DNA of 25,309 nt. Origin: an uncultured Shinella sp. (GTDB lineage: Bacteria > Pseudomonadota > Alphaproteobacteria > Rhizobiales > Rhizobiaceae). Positions 17,270-25,295 of the stretch are shown here, piece after piece. Every line of letters begins with the position of its first letter. Positions within the stretch are counted from its first letter, which is position 1. Position numbers and translations under genes: made by a program. The notes below the pieces were generated by a model. The model was not told the origin of the DNA and did no database searches. It was given only the letters and a program-made list of their open reading frames with translations. The stretch covers positions 1 to 25,309 of the forward strand of contig NZ_CAMLFY010000061.1 of assembly GCF_946479415.1 (NCBI RefSeq). The letters run 5' to 3'.

Positions 17270-18271
17270 ATGCCGCATCCCAAACCCACGCTCACCGACG
17301 TCGCGCGCCTTGCCGGCGTGAGCGAGATCACCGTATCGCGGGTCGTTCGCGGCAAGGGGCCGATCGCCGCCGAGACGCGCAACCGTGTGCGCCGGGCAAT
17401 CGACGCGCTTGGCTACGTGCCCAACCGGGCGGCCGGCACGCTGGCCTCCGCCGCGTCGCTCTTCATCGGCGTCATCCTGCCCTCGATGCACAACATCGTC
17501 TTTCCCGAGGTGCTGCGCGGCATCTATGACGGGCTGGCCGGCAGCGCCTATCAGCCCCTTCTCGGCGTGACCGAGTACAACCGCGAGAAGGAACAGGAGA
17601 TCCTGTCCTCGCTGCTCGCCTGGCAGCCGATGGCGATCATCACCGCTGGCTCGGACCATACGGACACGACGCGCCGGCTGCTGTCCGAAAGCGGCGTGCG
17701 CGTTGCCGAGTTGATGGACACCGACGGCGATCCCGTCGATCTCGCCGTCGGCTTCTCGCATCGGCAGGCGGGTTACGATAGCGGCCGGCATCTCATCGCC
17801 AGCGGCTACCGCCGTTTCGGCTATGTCGGCCACGACTGGGACGCCGACCGGCGCGCCCGGTTCCGCTACGACGGCCTGGTCGAAGCCCTTGCCGAGGCCG
17901 GCCTGTCGCTTGCCGGCGAGGTGCATGTGGCCGGCCCGAGTTCCGTCAGGGCCGGCACGGACATGCTCGCAAGACTTCTCGCTAAAACTCCGGATATCGA
18001 CGTCGCGGTCTTCGTCAACGACGACATGGCTGTCGGTGGCTATTTCCACTGCGTCTCGGCCGGCATCGCCGTGAAGGACAAGCTCGCGCTCTTCGGCTTC
18101 AACGGGCTCGACATCGGCCAGGCAATCCCGCGGCCGCTGTCGACGGTGCGTTCCGACCGTTTCTCGATCGGCCGCATCGCCGCCGAGCGGATCATCGCCG
18201 CGCCGAAGCGGCCGCCGGAAACGCAGATCATCGACACGGGATACGAGATTCTCGAAGGCGCGACGGCCTGA
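17270..18271 (+). CDS. LacI-family transcriptional regulator of the tetronate locus
   Basis: This 333-residue regulator has an N-terminal helix-turn-helix, TLTDVARLAGVSEITVSRVV, at residues 7-26, followed by the hinge helix (RAAGTLASA). A periplasmic-binding-protein-like effector domain follows (IGVILPSMHNIVFPEVLRGI and later FGFNGLDIGQ). It is closest in look to the GntR (gluconate-type) branch of the LacI family. The gene is divergent from ltnD, and the two inverted operators between them are the obvious targets. It is followed by otnK after 33 bp, so regulator and kinase share a transcript. The likely inducer is a tetronate or a phosphorylated intermediate; this is inference from position only. 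Confidence 0.93.
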   Translation: MPHPKPTLTDVARLAGVSEITVSRVVRGKGPIAAETRNRVRRAIDALGYVPNRAAGTLASAASLFIGVILPSMHNIVFPEVLRGIYDGLAGSAYQPLLGVTEYNREKEQEILSSLLAWQPMAIITAGSDHTDTTRRLLSESGVRVAELMDTDGDPVDLAVGFSHRQAGYDSGRHLIASGYRRFGYVGHDWDADRRARFRYDGLVEALAEAGLSLAGEVHVAGPSSVRAGTDMLARLLAKTPDIDVAVFVNDDMAVGGYFHCVSAGIAVKDKLALFGFNGLDIGQAIPRPLSTVRSDRFSIGRIAAERIIAAPKRPPETQIIDTGYEILEGATA

Positions 18272-18304
18272 GGGGCCAGTCTCCTGAAAGGAAGAGAGGA
18301 CGAC

Positions 18305-19561
18305 ATGCATATAGGCGCAATCGCCGACGACCTGACCGGCGCGACAGACCTCTGCCTGACGCTGTCGCGCGCCGGCATGCGCGTGGTGCAGGTGATCGGC
18401 GTGCCGGAGGACGGGTTCGACCTCGGCGGGGCGGATGCGGTCGTCGTGGCGCTGAAATCCCGGACGATCCCCAGGCTGGAGGCCGTCGCCCAGTCGCTGG
18501 CCGCCGCTCGCAGGCTCATCGATGCGGGCGCGCGGCAACTCTTCTTCAAGTACTGCTCGACCTTCGATTCGACCGACGAGGGCAATATCGGCCCGGTCGC
18601 AGAGGCTCTGCTCCACCTCACCCGCGCAGCGGTCACCATTGCATGCCCTGCCTTTCCGGCGAATGGCCGGACCGTCTATCGCGGCCATCTCTTTGTGGGC
18701 GACCTGCTGCTCTCCGACAGTCCGATGAAGGACCATCCGTTGACCCCGATGCGCGACGCCAATCTCGTGGCCGTCTTGCAGAAGCAGACGGCGCTGCCGG
18801 TCGGCCTTGTCGGCTACGAGACGGTCGACCGGGGCGCGAAGGCGATCAGGGCGGCATTCGACGCCGCCGAACGGCAGGGCCGGCGCATGCTGATCGTCGA
18901 TGCCGTTGCCGACGATCAGCTGCGATCCATCGGCGCGGCGGCCGCCGGGCTGAAGCTCGTCACCGGCGGTTCGGGCGTGGCGATCGGTCTGCCCGCCAAT
19001 TTCGGCTTCTCTGCACCTGAGACGAACAACGCGCCCTTTCCGGCCCCCGAAGGACGCTGTGCGATCATCGCCGGCTCCTGTTCGACCGCGACGCGGCGGC
19101 AGATCGCTGCGGCCCTTGCCGCCGGTATTCCGGCGCTCAAGGTCGATCCTCTCGATGTCGCCGCCGGAAGCACGACGGCGGAGGCCGTCGCCCGGTGGGC
19201 GATCGGCTGCGGGCACGCCACACCGCTCGTCTACTCGAGCGACGACCCCGCCGAGGTGGGCAGGGCACAAGCAGCACTCGGCCGGGATGCGGCCGGCAAG
19301 CTGGTGGAGCAGTTTCTCGCCGACGTTGCCATCCGCCTGACAGAGGCCGGCTTCTGCCGTTTCGTGATCGCGGGGGGCGAAACGTCCGGCGCGGTCGTCA
19401 ATGCCCTTGACGTCACGGCCCTGACGATCGGCCCGGAGATCGATCCCGGCGTCCCCTGGACCGCGAGCCTCGGTCGCCGGACGCCGCTGGCGCTTGCGCT
19501 TAAATCCGGCAATTTTGGCGCTGACGACTTCTTCGTCAAGGCATGGGATCTCCTGACATGA
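18305..19561 (+). CDS. otnK: 3-oxo-tetronate kinase (DUF1537 family)
   Basis: This 418-residue kinase phosphorylates 3-oxo-tetronate at C4 with ATP. The N-terminal substrate-binding domain opens MHIGAIADDLTGATDLCLTL, the diagnostic DDLTGA motif of the four-carbon acid sugar kinase family. The C-terminal nucleotide-binding domain contains IAGSCSTATRRQ, VIAGGETSGAVV and a late ALALKSGNFGADDFF, all typical of OtnK. The length is normal. A GAGAGG site lies just upstream of the ATG at 18305. The stop overlaps the otnC start as ATGA, so the kinase and decarboxylase are translationally coupled. Confidence 0.95.
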   Translation: MHIGAIADDLTGATDLCLTLSRAGMRVVQVIGVPEDGFDLGGADAVVVALKSRTIPRLEAVAQSLAAARRLIDAGARQLFFKYCSTFDSTDEGNIGPVAEALLHLTRAAVTIACPAFPANGRTVYRGHLFVGDLLLSDSPMKDHPLTPMRDANLVAVLQKQTALPVGLVGYETVDRGAKAIRAAFDAAERQGRRMLIVDAVADDQLRSIGAAAAGLKLVTGGSGVAIGLPANFGFSAPETNNAPFPAPEGRCAIIAGSCSTATRRQIAAALAAGIPALKVDPLDVAAGSTTAEAVARWAIGCGHATPLVYSSDDPAEVGRAQAALGRDAAGKLVEQFLADVAIRLTEAGFCRFVIAGGETSGAVVNALDVTALTIGPEIDPGVPWTASLGRRTPLALALKSGNFGADDFFVKAWDLLT

Positions 19562-20199
19562 CCGCTGTTCTTTCCGAAGAAACCAGGATGCGCGACGCCA
19601 TTGCCGCGATCGGCAAGTCGCTGTTCGACCGGGGGCTGACCTTCGGCTCGACCGGCAACATCAGCGTGCGCCTTTCGACCGGCGAGATGCTGATGACGCC
19701 CACCAATGCATCGCTCGGCACCCTCGAGCCGGCGAGGCTGTCGCGCTTTTCGGCCGATGGCGTGCACAACGGGGGCGATGAACCGACCAAGGAAGCCTTC
19801 CTGCATCGATGCATGTACTGCAAGCGGCCGCAGAGTGCTGCCGTCGTGCATTTGCATTCGACCCATTCCGTCGCCGTCAGCATCCTGGCGGATGTCGATC
19901 CGGAAGACGCGCTACCCCCGCTCACCGCCTATTATGTCATGCGGGTCGGCAGGTTGCCGCTAGTACCCTACTATCCGCCCGGCGACGCTGCCCTTGCCGA
20001 CGCGGTGGCCGGCAAGGCGGAAAAGAGCCACGCCGTGCTGCTCGCCAATCATGGCCCAGTCGTCGCCGGAAAGACGTTGAGCGACGCGCAATATGCAATG
20101 GAAGAGTTGGAGGAGACGGCGAAACTATACCTACTTCTGCGCGGTGCCCCGCTCCGCACATTGACGCCACAGCAAAAGGCAACCCTTGAAGTAAGATAG
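19558..20199 (+). CDS. otnC: 3-oxo-tetronate 4-phosphate decarboxylase (class II aldolase fold)
   Basis: This 213-residue protein of the AraD/FucA class II aldolase family decarboxylates 3-oxo-tetronate 4-phosphate to dihydroxyacetone phosphate and CO2, the last step of the route. The metal-binding histidines are visible: His98 and His100 in VVHLHSTHS and His165 in LLANHGPV. The acidic residue of the active site is probably Glu79 in PTKEAF. GSTGNISVRL at residues 30-39 is the substrate loop. The start is chosen at 19558 because it overlaps the otnK stop (ATGA); an ATG five codons upstream at 19543 is possible but would overlap more. It is the last intact gene of the plus-strand arm. Confidence 0.93.
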   Translation: MTAVLSEETRMRDAIAAIGKSLFDRGLTFGSTGNISVRLSTGEMLMTPTNASLGTLEPARLSRFSADGVHNGGDEPTKEAFLHRCMYCKRPQSAAVVHLHSTHSVAVSILADVDPEDALPPLTAYYVMRVGRLPLVPYYPPGDAALADAVAGKAEKSHAVLLANHGPVVAGKTLSDAQYAMEELEETAKLYLLLRGAPLRTLTPQQKATLEVR

Positions 20200-20215
20200 C
20201 CGAGGAGATGCAGAG

Positions 20216-20435
20216 GTGGAATATACCTTAGGAACCTTGGTCGGCGCGGGGCAGACGACGAAGTTGATCAACCAGGTGCTATGTGGCCTTGGCTTCCTTA
20301 CGGTCGCGGAGGCCACGCAGCTTGCGCTCGATGCCGGCGTCGATGCGGCGAAAATCCCGCAGGCGCTCGAGGGTGGGCGGGCCGACAGCGCCATCCTGCA
20401 GGAATACATGCCGCGCTTCGCGGCGATCATGTGGG
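20216..20435 (+). pseudogene. C-terminal fragment of a beta-hydroxyacid dehydrogenase
   Basis: About 70 residues (VGAGQTTKLINQVLCGLGFL, then TVAEATQLALDAGVD and GGRADSAILQEYMPRFA) match the C-terminal helical domain of GarR/3-hydroxyisobutyrate dehydrogenase-like proteins, including the catalytic Lys in TTKLINQ. The Rossmann half is missing, and the end is lost at about 20430, where the sequence changes to an Lrp-type regulator. It begins 16 bp after otnC, so a dehydrogenase may once have been the next gene of the operon. It differs from the ltnD sequence, so it is not a simple copy of it. Confidence 0.75.
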
Positions 20436-20824
20436 CCTGTCCGCCTCCGCAGTCCAACGCCGGCTGAAGCGCATGCGCGACACAGGCATCATTACTGCCG
20501 AGATCGCATTGGTCGACCGACGGGGTCGCCGGCAACCCAAGAACCTTCATCGCCGGAATGGAGATCGAGCGCGAGAATTACGATGCGCTGTGACGGTTTC
20601 GCGCATGGCTTGCAAAGCAGGAGCATGTTCAGCAGGTTTATTACGTCACCGGCGCCGTGGACCTCATCGCAATCCTCACGGCGAGAGACGTCAGCCAATA
20701 CGACGAGATCGCCGCCAACCTGATGTCAGAAAGCCCTCAGATCAAGTGCATGCACACGAATGTCGTGCTGAGGGACGTGAAGCTCGGCATGTTTGTACCA
20801 ATTGCGGAGCAGGATACAGCTTAG
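20431..20824 (+). pseudogene. Broken Lrp/AsnC-family regulator
   Basis: The remnant begins VGLSASAVQRRLKRMRDTGI, the second helix of the Lrp HTH, without the first helix. After a frame change near 20520 the effector domain continues as VAGNPRTFIAGMEIERENYD, is interrupted by an in-frame TGA at 20591-20593, and goes on as RFRAWLAKQEHVQQVYYVTG, AVDLIAILTARDVSQYDEIA and a normal C-terminus to the TAG at 20822-20824. With a missing start, a frameshift and a nonsense codon it cannot be functional. Its left edge is fused to the dehydrogenase fragment, the mark of a deletion. Confidence 0.8.
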
Positions 20825-20903
20825 CACTACTTTGGCAGATTCGACCGATCCAGCCGTTCATGAGATAAGTTACGCATTTCACCCTAAAAAAGCCACCGCT
20901 CCG

Positions 20904-20930
20904 GGAACCGACGGCCGCTACGCGTGTTAT
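20904..20930 (+). promoter_or_regulatory. Possible EcfG-type (general stress sigma) promoter of the HWE kinase gene
   Basis: GGAAC (20904-20908) is followed after about 17 bp by GTTAT (20926-20930). Alphaproteobacterial EcfG promoters have GGAAC at -35 and CGTT at -10; here the C is a T. It lies about 80 bp before the kinase start. No other part of the window shows a comparable pair. Confidence 0.35.
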
Positions 20931-21011
20931 AGGCGCTGGTCTTGCATTCCACCTCAGCCGCACAGGACTGGAACATGTTGTGCAGGCACAGGGGTGGCTT
21001 TGGAGAGTCTT

Positions 21012-23537
21012 ATGGCAAACGCGGCCGAAGAGCGCGACGCGACGGTACAGCCGAGCGAATATGACGCTCTACTCGCGGGGGGCTCCGCAGTTCTCAATGC
21101 GGTCCCGGGGGCGGCCTGTTTATGTGACAGAAATGGCCGGCTGGTCGCATACAACGCCGAAGCAGCGGAATTGTGGGGCAGGCAGCCATGCCCTCAGAAC
21201 GACCGATTCTGTGGCTCTTATCGGCTTTTTCACCGCGACGGCAGTGAACTTGCACGAGACGATAGCCCGATGGCCGAAGCGGTGCGCTCCGGCAAGGCAA
21301 CGAGGAACCGCGAGGTAGTGATCGAGCGGCCGGATGGATTGCGCTTTTGCGCGCTTGTAAATGTCCGCCCGCTGCGCAATCGAGAGGGTCAGATAGAGGG
21401 CGCGATCAGCTGCTTCCAGGACCTTTCTGCGCAGAAAGCTCTTGAGCGCGAGGCACGCCGGAACGCCGCCGATCTCGAGGATTTCTTCGACAATGCCGCT
21501 GTCGGGCTCCACATCGTGAGTGAACACGGCATCATACTGAGGGCGAATAAGGCGGAACTCGATCTGCTTGGCTATGCCAATGAAGATTATGTCGGGAGGC
21601 ATATCTCCGAGTTTCATGCAGACGACGGGGCGATAGCCGACATACTTGGCAAGCTGCGGTGCGGAGAACACCTTCGTCGCTATCCCGCGAGACTGCGCGC
21701 GAAGGACGGCCGGATCAAACATGTACAGATCACGTCAAACGGCCGTTTTGAGGACGGGAGGTTCAAGAATACCCGCTGCTTCACGACTGATATGACCGAT
21801 GTCCACGAGGCGGAACGCGCACGACGCGAAAGCGACGAGCGGCTCGCTGCTACCTATCAGGCGGCCATCATCGGCATCGCGGAAGCGGATGCAAACGGGC
21901 GCCTTTTGCGCGTGAACGCGGCGCTATGTCGGATGCTCGGGCGTTCGGAAGAAGAGCTGCGGAACATGACATTCCTCGACTATACCCATCCCAGCAACAA
22001 AGAAGAGGACTGCGCCTCCTATGCCCGGCAGGTCGCTGGCGAGATTGAAGGGTACGTCTTGCGTAAGCGAGCAATGAAACCGGATGGCACATCTGTCTAT
22101 CTGGATGTGCACAGCTCATCAGTGCGCGATTCCGAGGGAAAATTTCGCTATGGCGTCCGCGTTCTGATCGATACTACCGACGCCAAGCGCCTGGAAGATC
22201 AGATCCGCGAGAACGAAAGGAACCTCGGCGATCTGCTCGAAGCCCTGCCGGCCGCCGTTTACACCACGGACGCTCAGGGCCGGATCACCTTCTTCAACAA
22301 GGCGGCCGTGGAAATGGCCGGGCGTGTACCGACGCTCGGCGATGAATGGTGCGTCACGTGGCGGCTCTATCGGACGGATGGTAGCTTCTTGCCGCACGAC
22401 CAGTGCCCGATGGCAATCGCCATCAAGGAAAACCGGGCGATCCGTGGAGAAGAAGCGATTGCCGAACGTCCCGACGGGACACGCGTCCCGTTCATACCTT
22501 ATCCCACTCCATTGCACGACAGCGAGGGCAAGCTGATCGGCGCCATAAACATGCTGGTCGATATTTCCGATCGGAAAAAGGCCGAGGAATATGCAGAACG
22601 GCTGGCTGCAATCGTCACCTTTTCGGACGACGCTATCGTCAGCAAGGATGTCCATGGTGTCATCCAGACCTGGAACAATGGTGCCGAGCGGGTCTTCGGA
22701 TACGACAAGGCCGACGTGATCGGTAAGTCGATCACGATCCTCATCCCACCAGAACGGCAAGACGAGGAGCCGCAAATCCTCGCCCGCATCTGCCGGGGCG
22801 AGCACATCGAGCACTATGAAACCGTGCGCAAGCGGAAGGACGGGCGCCTGATCGATGTTTCCTTGACTGTTTCGCCTTTGAAGAACAGCAAAGGCGAGAT
22901 TACCGGCGCATCGAAAATCGCCCGCGATATCACGGAAAAGCGCCGGGAAGAGCGTCGTCGCCTGCTGCTCATCAACGAATTGAACCATAGGGTCAAAAAT
23001 ACCCTGGCCACCGTGCAGTCGCTAGCCTCTCAGACGTTCCGCGGTGAGCGGGAAAATCAGGCGGTCAAGCACTTCGAGACCCGCCTCGTTGCGCTGGCTC
23101 GAACGCACGACCTTCTCACACGAGAAAGCTGGGAGGGTGCCGATATCCACGAGATCTTGCGGCAAACCCTGCACGCGGTTTGTGCAGATCCTGAGGGCAG
23201 CCTTCAGATTTCCGGACCGTATTGCTTGCTGAAGCCGAAGCTTGCCCTTTCCTTGTCGATAGCGATCCACGAACTTGCGACCAATGCTGCAAAGCACGGC
23301 GCCTTGTCCGTTGACGCCGGCGTGATTGCGGTTCGGTGGAGTATCGAAGGAGCAAATACTCGCAGGCTCCGGCTAGCGTGGGAAGAGTCTGGCGGCCCTC
23401 CCGTATCGACGCCGCAACAACGGGGGTTCGGTACGCGCCTTCTCGAGCAGGGTCTGGCACGCGAACTGGATGCGCAGGTGGCGCTCTCTTTCCCTCCCTC
23501 TGGGGTCGTCTTTAGCCTGAATGCGCCCCTGGATTAA
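21012..23537 (+). CDS. Multi-PAS HWE-family sensor histidine kinase
   Basis: This is an 841-residue, apparently soluble kinase (no transmembrane segment seen). Five PAS-like units follow one another at about residues 18-130, 147-260, 270-385, 400-520 and 525-645. The HWE kinase core follows: the phospho-acceptor is His659 in NELNHRVKNTLATVQSLASQ, the N-box is HELATNAAKHGALS near 752-766, and the second signature Trp790-Glu791 lies in LAWEESGG. PAS units 1 and 4 resemble each other closely. The ATG at 21012 has GGAGAG about 6 nt upstream; the frame is open to 20793 over the Lrp remnant, which is unlikely to be coding. The single-domain receiver 12 bp downstream is the natural partner. The stimulus (light, redox or a ligand) is unknown. 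Confidence 0.93.
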   Translation: MANAAEERDATVQPSEYDALLAGGSAVLNAVPGAACLCDRNGRLVAYNAEAAELWGRQPCPQNDRFCGSYRLFHRDGSELARDDSPMAEAVRSGKATRNREVVIERPDGLRFCALVNVRPLRNREGQIEGAISCFQDLSAQKALEREARRNAADLEDFFDNAAVGLHIVSEHGIILRANKAELDLLGYANEDYVGRHISEFHADDGAIADILGKLRCGEHLRRYPARLRAKDGRIKHVQITSNGRFEDGRFKNTRCFTTDMTDVHEAERARRESDERLAATYQAAIIGIAEADANGRLLRVNAALCRMLGRSEEELRNMTFLDYTHPSNKEEDCASYARQVAGEIEGYVLRKRAMKPDGTSVYLDVHSSSVRDSEGKFRYGVRVLIDTTDAKRLEDQIRENERNLGDLLEALPAAVYTTDAQGRITFFNKAAVEMAGRVPTLGDEWCVTWRLYRTDGSFLPHDQCPMAIAIKENRAIRGEEAIAERPDGTRVPFIPYPTPLHDSEGKLIGAINMLVDISDRKKAEEYAERLAAIVTFSDDAIVSKDVHGVIQTWNNGAERVFGYDKADVIGKSITILIPPERQDEEPQILARICRGEHIEHYETVRKRKDGRLIDVSLTVSPLKNSKGEITGASKIARDITEKRREERRRLLLINELNHRVKNTLATVQSLASQTFRGERENQAVKHFETRLVALARTHDLLTRESWEGADIHEILRQTLHAVCADPEGSLQISGPYCLLKPKLALSLSIAIHELATNAAKHGALSVDAGVIAVRWSIEGANTRRLRLAWEESGGPPVSTPQQRGFGTRLLEQGLARELDAQVALSFPPSGVVFSLNAPLD

Positions 23538-23549
23538 GGTATCAGTGAC

Positions 23550-23960
23550 ATGGCACCGGCAGACATGAACGCGATTATCAAGAAGCTGCGCATCTTTGTG
23601 GTCGAGGACGAAGCACTTGTTGCGATGATGATGGAGGATATATTGCTGGATCTCGGTCATGAGGTCCATGCTGTCGCCTCGCGGCTGCCCCATGGGTGCG
23701 ACATTGCACGAACCGGGGAATTCGACATGGCAATTCTCGACGTGAACCTCGATGGTAAGCCGAGCTACCCAATTGCCGAGATATTACGCGAACGCCGCCT
23801 ACCCTTCGCTTTCGCGACTGGCTATGGCCGCATTGGCCTAGATTCCGAGTTCGCCAACGTTCCCACATTATCAAAACCCTACGTGATGAAGGACGTGGAG
23901 CAAGTGATAATCAGCGTTATGCTGCCATCAGACACCGGAGCGTCGGAGCGGTTTTTGTAG
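23550..23960 (+). CDS. Single-domain response regulator (CheY-like receiver)
   Basis: The 136-residue protein has only a receiver domain. The acidic pair is Glu19/Asp20 (FVVEDEALVAMM), the phospho-acceptor is Asp64 in MAILDVNLDG, the switch Thr is T90 in FATGYG, and the conserved Lys is K109 in LSKPY. There is no output domain, so it acts by binding another protein or as a phosphate sink for the HWE kinase. It starts 12 bp after the kinase stop in the same direction. An internal ATG at 23565 is an alternative start. Confidence 0.92.
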   Translation: MAPADMNAIIKKLRIFVVEDEALVAMMMEDILLDLGHEVHAVASRLPHGCDIARTGEFDMAILDVNLDGKPSYPIAEILRERRLPFAFATGYGRIGLDSEFANVPTLSKPYVMKDVEQVIISVMLPSDTGASERFL

Positions 23961-24406
23961 CGCCTTCCGTTCGATTGAAGAGGATTGAGCGGTCACTGTC
24001 GGGGAGGGTCTCAACCGGCGTCTAAAAATTTACATGCCGAAACCCACCAGCCTTGTATTCGATTCATATCGTCAGTGGTACGCCGGGTAGTCATCGTCGA
24101 CGTCGTAGTAATCCACAATGAGTCGCCCGTGAACCTCGCTTCGATCGCGTCACAGAAATATGTGCCATGTTCAATTCTCATCGTGCACCTCGTCTTCTCC
24201 CATCCTGCACGTCTATGCGCGTCCTCGCGTTACGGCGAGCGTTCAGTGCACAAGCACCGGTTCATTTCACAGAGGTCCCTATCGCTCTCTGGAAAGCGGG
24301 CCGGCCAAATCTGCGATGTGCCCCAAACAGGCGCAACGACTGAAATCTCTTAACAACGTGCGCGGCACGTGGTTGCGACGCTACCCAGCTACCCTAAGAT
24401 GCAGGA
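23961..24406. other. Intergenic stretch after the response regulator, no gene seen
   Basis: All frames in these 446 bp are broken or have compositions unlike protein. There is a perfect short hairpin, ACGTGC-GCG-GCACGT (24356-24370), without a T-run. No tRNA-like or other RNA fold is recognisable by eye. Confidence 0.3.
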
Positions 24407-24589
24407 ATGAAACACGAGCTTCAGAAAGAGATACTCTTCCGTCGTACGCAGTGGCTCTACCCCGCTCGCGAGGAAATCTGTGTGCTTGTTATCGCAGGGG
24501 CCGCCGCTGTCAGCTGTGTCATCCTCGCTTTCTGCCGGAACATCGTCTTTGGACGCCTTGCGGCTCGTTCACGGCCTTTAGATCTTTGA
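24407..24589 (+). CDS. Possible small single-pass membrane protein
   Basis: This is a 60-residue ORF (MKHELQKEILFRRTQWLYPA, then a hydrophobic segment at about residues 25-45, then a basic tail). The charge pattern (basic on both sides) is acceptable for a small membrane protein. The Shine-Dalgarno-like AGGA sits right against the ATG, which is too close to be convincing. No family is recognised. It is the only protein-like frame between the receiver gene and the cold-shock gene. Confidence 0.35.
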   Translation: MKHELQKEILFRRTQWLYPAREEICVLVIAGAAAVSCVILAFCRNIVFGRLAARSRPLDL

Positions 24590-24908
24590 ACGGTTCAATA
24601 TCAGCCGGATTTCACCCGGTTTTTATTTGGCGCTGCCCCGCCTAAGACGGCATAAGTGCTTCGAAAAATTGATCTTTGGCTGAGCGTGGGTCATGGCGAA
24701 GTTACAGGCTGGGTCGCAGCCTGCCGATAATCAACGACCTCGGTCCGTATCTCGTTGCCGACGTCCATCAGAAGGTCCGCCGCGTGATAACGAAAACCAG
24801 GGCAAAGGATTGTTGTTCCCTCTGGGGTGCGGGTATCTAGTTGCGAGTGCTACGCGTGGCGAATATGTTCGCCGTCGGCGCAATGCCACTCAGCTCACGA
24901 GGATATTC
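24590..24908. other. Leader and upstream region of the cold-shock gene
   Basis: There is no gene here. CCGG-ATTTCAC-CCGG followed by five T (24605-24624) could be a weak terminator. A perfect 7-bp stem with 5-nt loop, CAGGCTG-GGTCG-CAGCCTG (24705-24723), lies 186 bp before the cold-shock start and may be part of its long leader. The frame of the cold-shock protein is open back to 24693, but that extension is not conserved-looking. Confidence 0.35.
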
Positions 24909-25112
24909 ATGGCGACGGGGACCGTAAAATTTTTCGATCAGGACAAAGGCTTTGGTTTCATCACGCCCGACGACGGCGGCCAAGATGTGTTTGTCCATGT
25001 ATCGGGCGTGCTGTCGGGTGGCCCGCTGCGCGACGGCTCGACGGTCAGCTATGACCTCGGTCAGGACCGCAAGACCGGCAAGTCGAAAGCGGAAAACGTT
25101 CGCGCGCTCTGA
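24909..25112 (+). CDS. cspA: Cold-shock domain protein (CspA family)
   Basis: This 67-residue single-domain nucleic-acid chaperone has both RNA-binding motifs: RNP1 in KGFGFI (residues 13-18) and RNP2 in DVFVHVS (about 26-32). It opens [20 protein letters not shown] and ends [13 protein letters not shown], the typical rhizobial form. The start ATG at 24909 has GAGGA 5-6 nt upstream. It probably helps translation by melting RNA structure; whether it is truly cold-induced cannot be told from the sequence. It is a single gene with its own leader and a hairpin after it. Confidence 0.95.
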   Translation: MATGTVKFFDQDKGFGFITPDDGGQDVFVHVSGVLSGGPLRDGSTVSYDLGQDRKTGKSKAENVRAL

Positions 25113-25126
25113 TCAGCGCGGGTCAT

Positions 25127-25153
25127 GGGCGGCGGCTATCGTTGCCGCCGCTC
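25127..25153 (+). terminator. Hairpin after the cold-shock gene
   Basis: GGGCGGCGGC (25127-25136) pairs with GCCGCCGCTC (25144-25153) over a 7-nt loop: ten pairs, one of them G-T. It begins 14 nt after the csp stop. No T-run follows, so it may be a terminator or a 3' stabiliser. Confidence 0.5.
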
Positions 25154-25255
25154 AGCAACTCAAGGTTGCGCTGATTGATTTCGCCTGCAAAGAACCGTTG
25201 AAGCGCGAATTCAGTAAAGATGATGCGGTCGAAAAGTTGCGGTCTATCGATCGAG

Positions 25256-25295
25256 TGTTGGTTTCCGCGCAGAACTGAGCCGGTTAGGCGCATAA
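25256..25295 (-). repeat. 40-bp repeat, right copy (inverted relative to 3929-3968)
   Basis: The 40 bases run from TGTTGGTTTCCGCGCAG to GGTTAGGCGCATAA on the plus strand and are the exact reverse complement of 3929-3968. The ATAA end points out of the 21.3-kb segment at both sides. On the plus strand this copy again reads VGFRAELSRLGA and TAA, but the codons before it differ from those of the left copy. Another frame (ending SIDRVLVSAQN and TGA at 25276-25278) is also open here back into the csp gene. Confidence 0.85.

Noticed and set aside
17132..19270. Long minus-strand frame continuing from ltnD to give 1019 residues
   Set aside because: It lies antisense to the intact lacI and otnK genes, crosses the operators, and lacks domain structure; it is a by-product of high GC.
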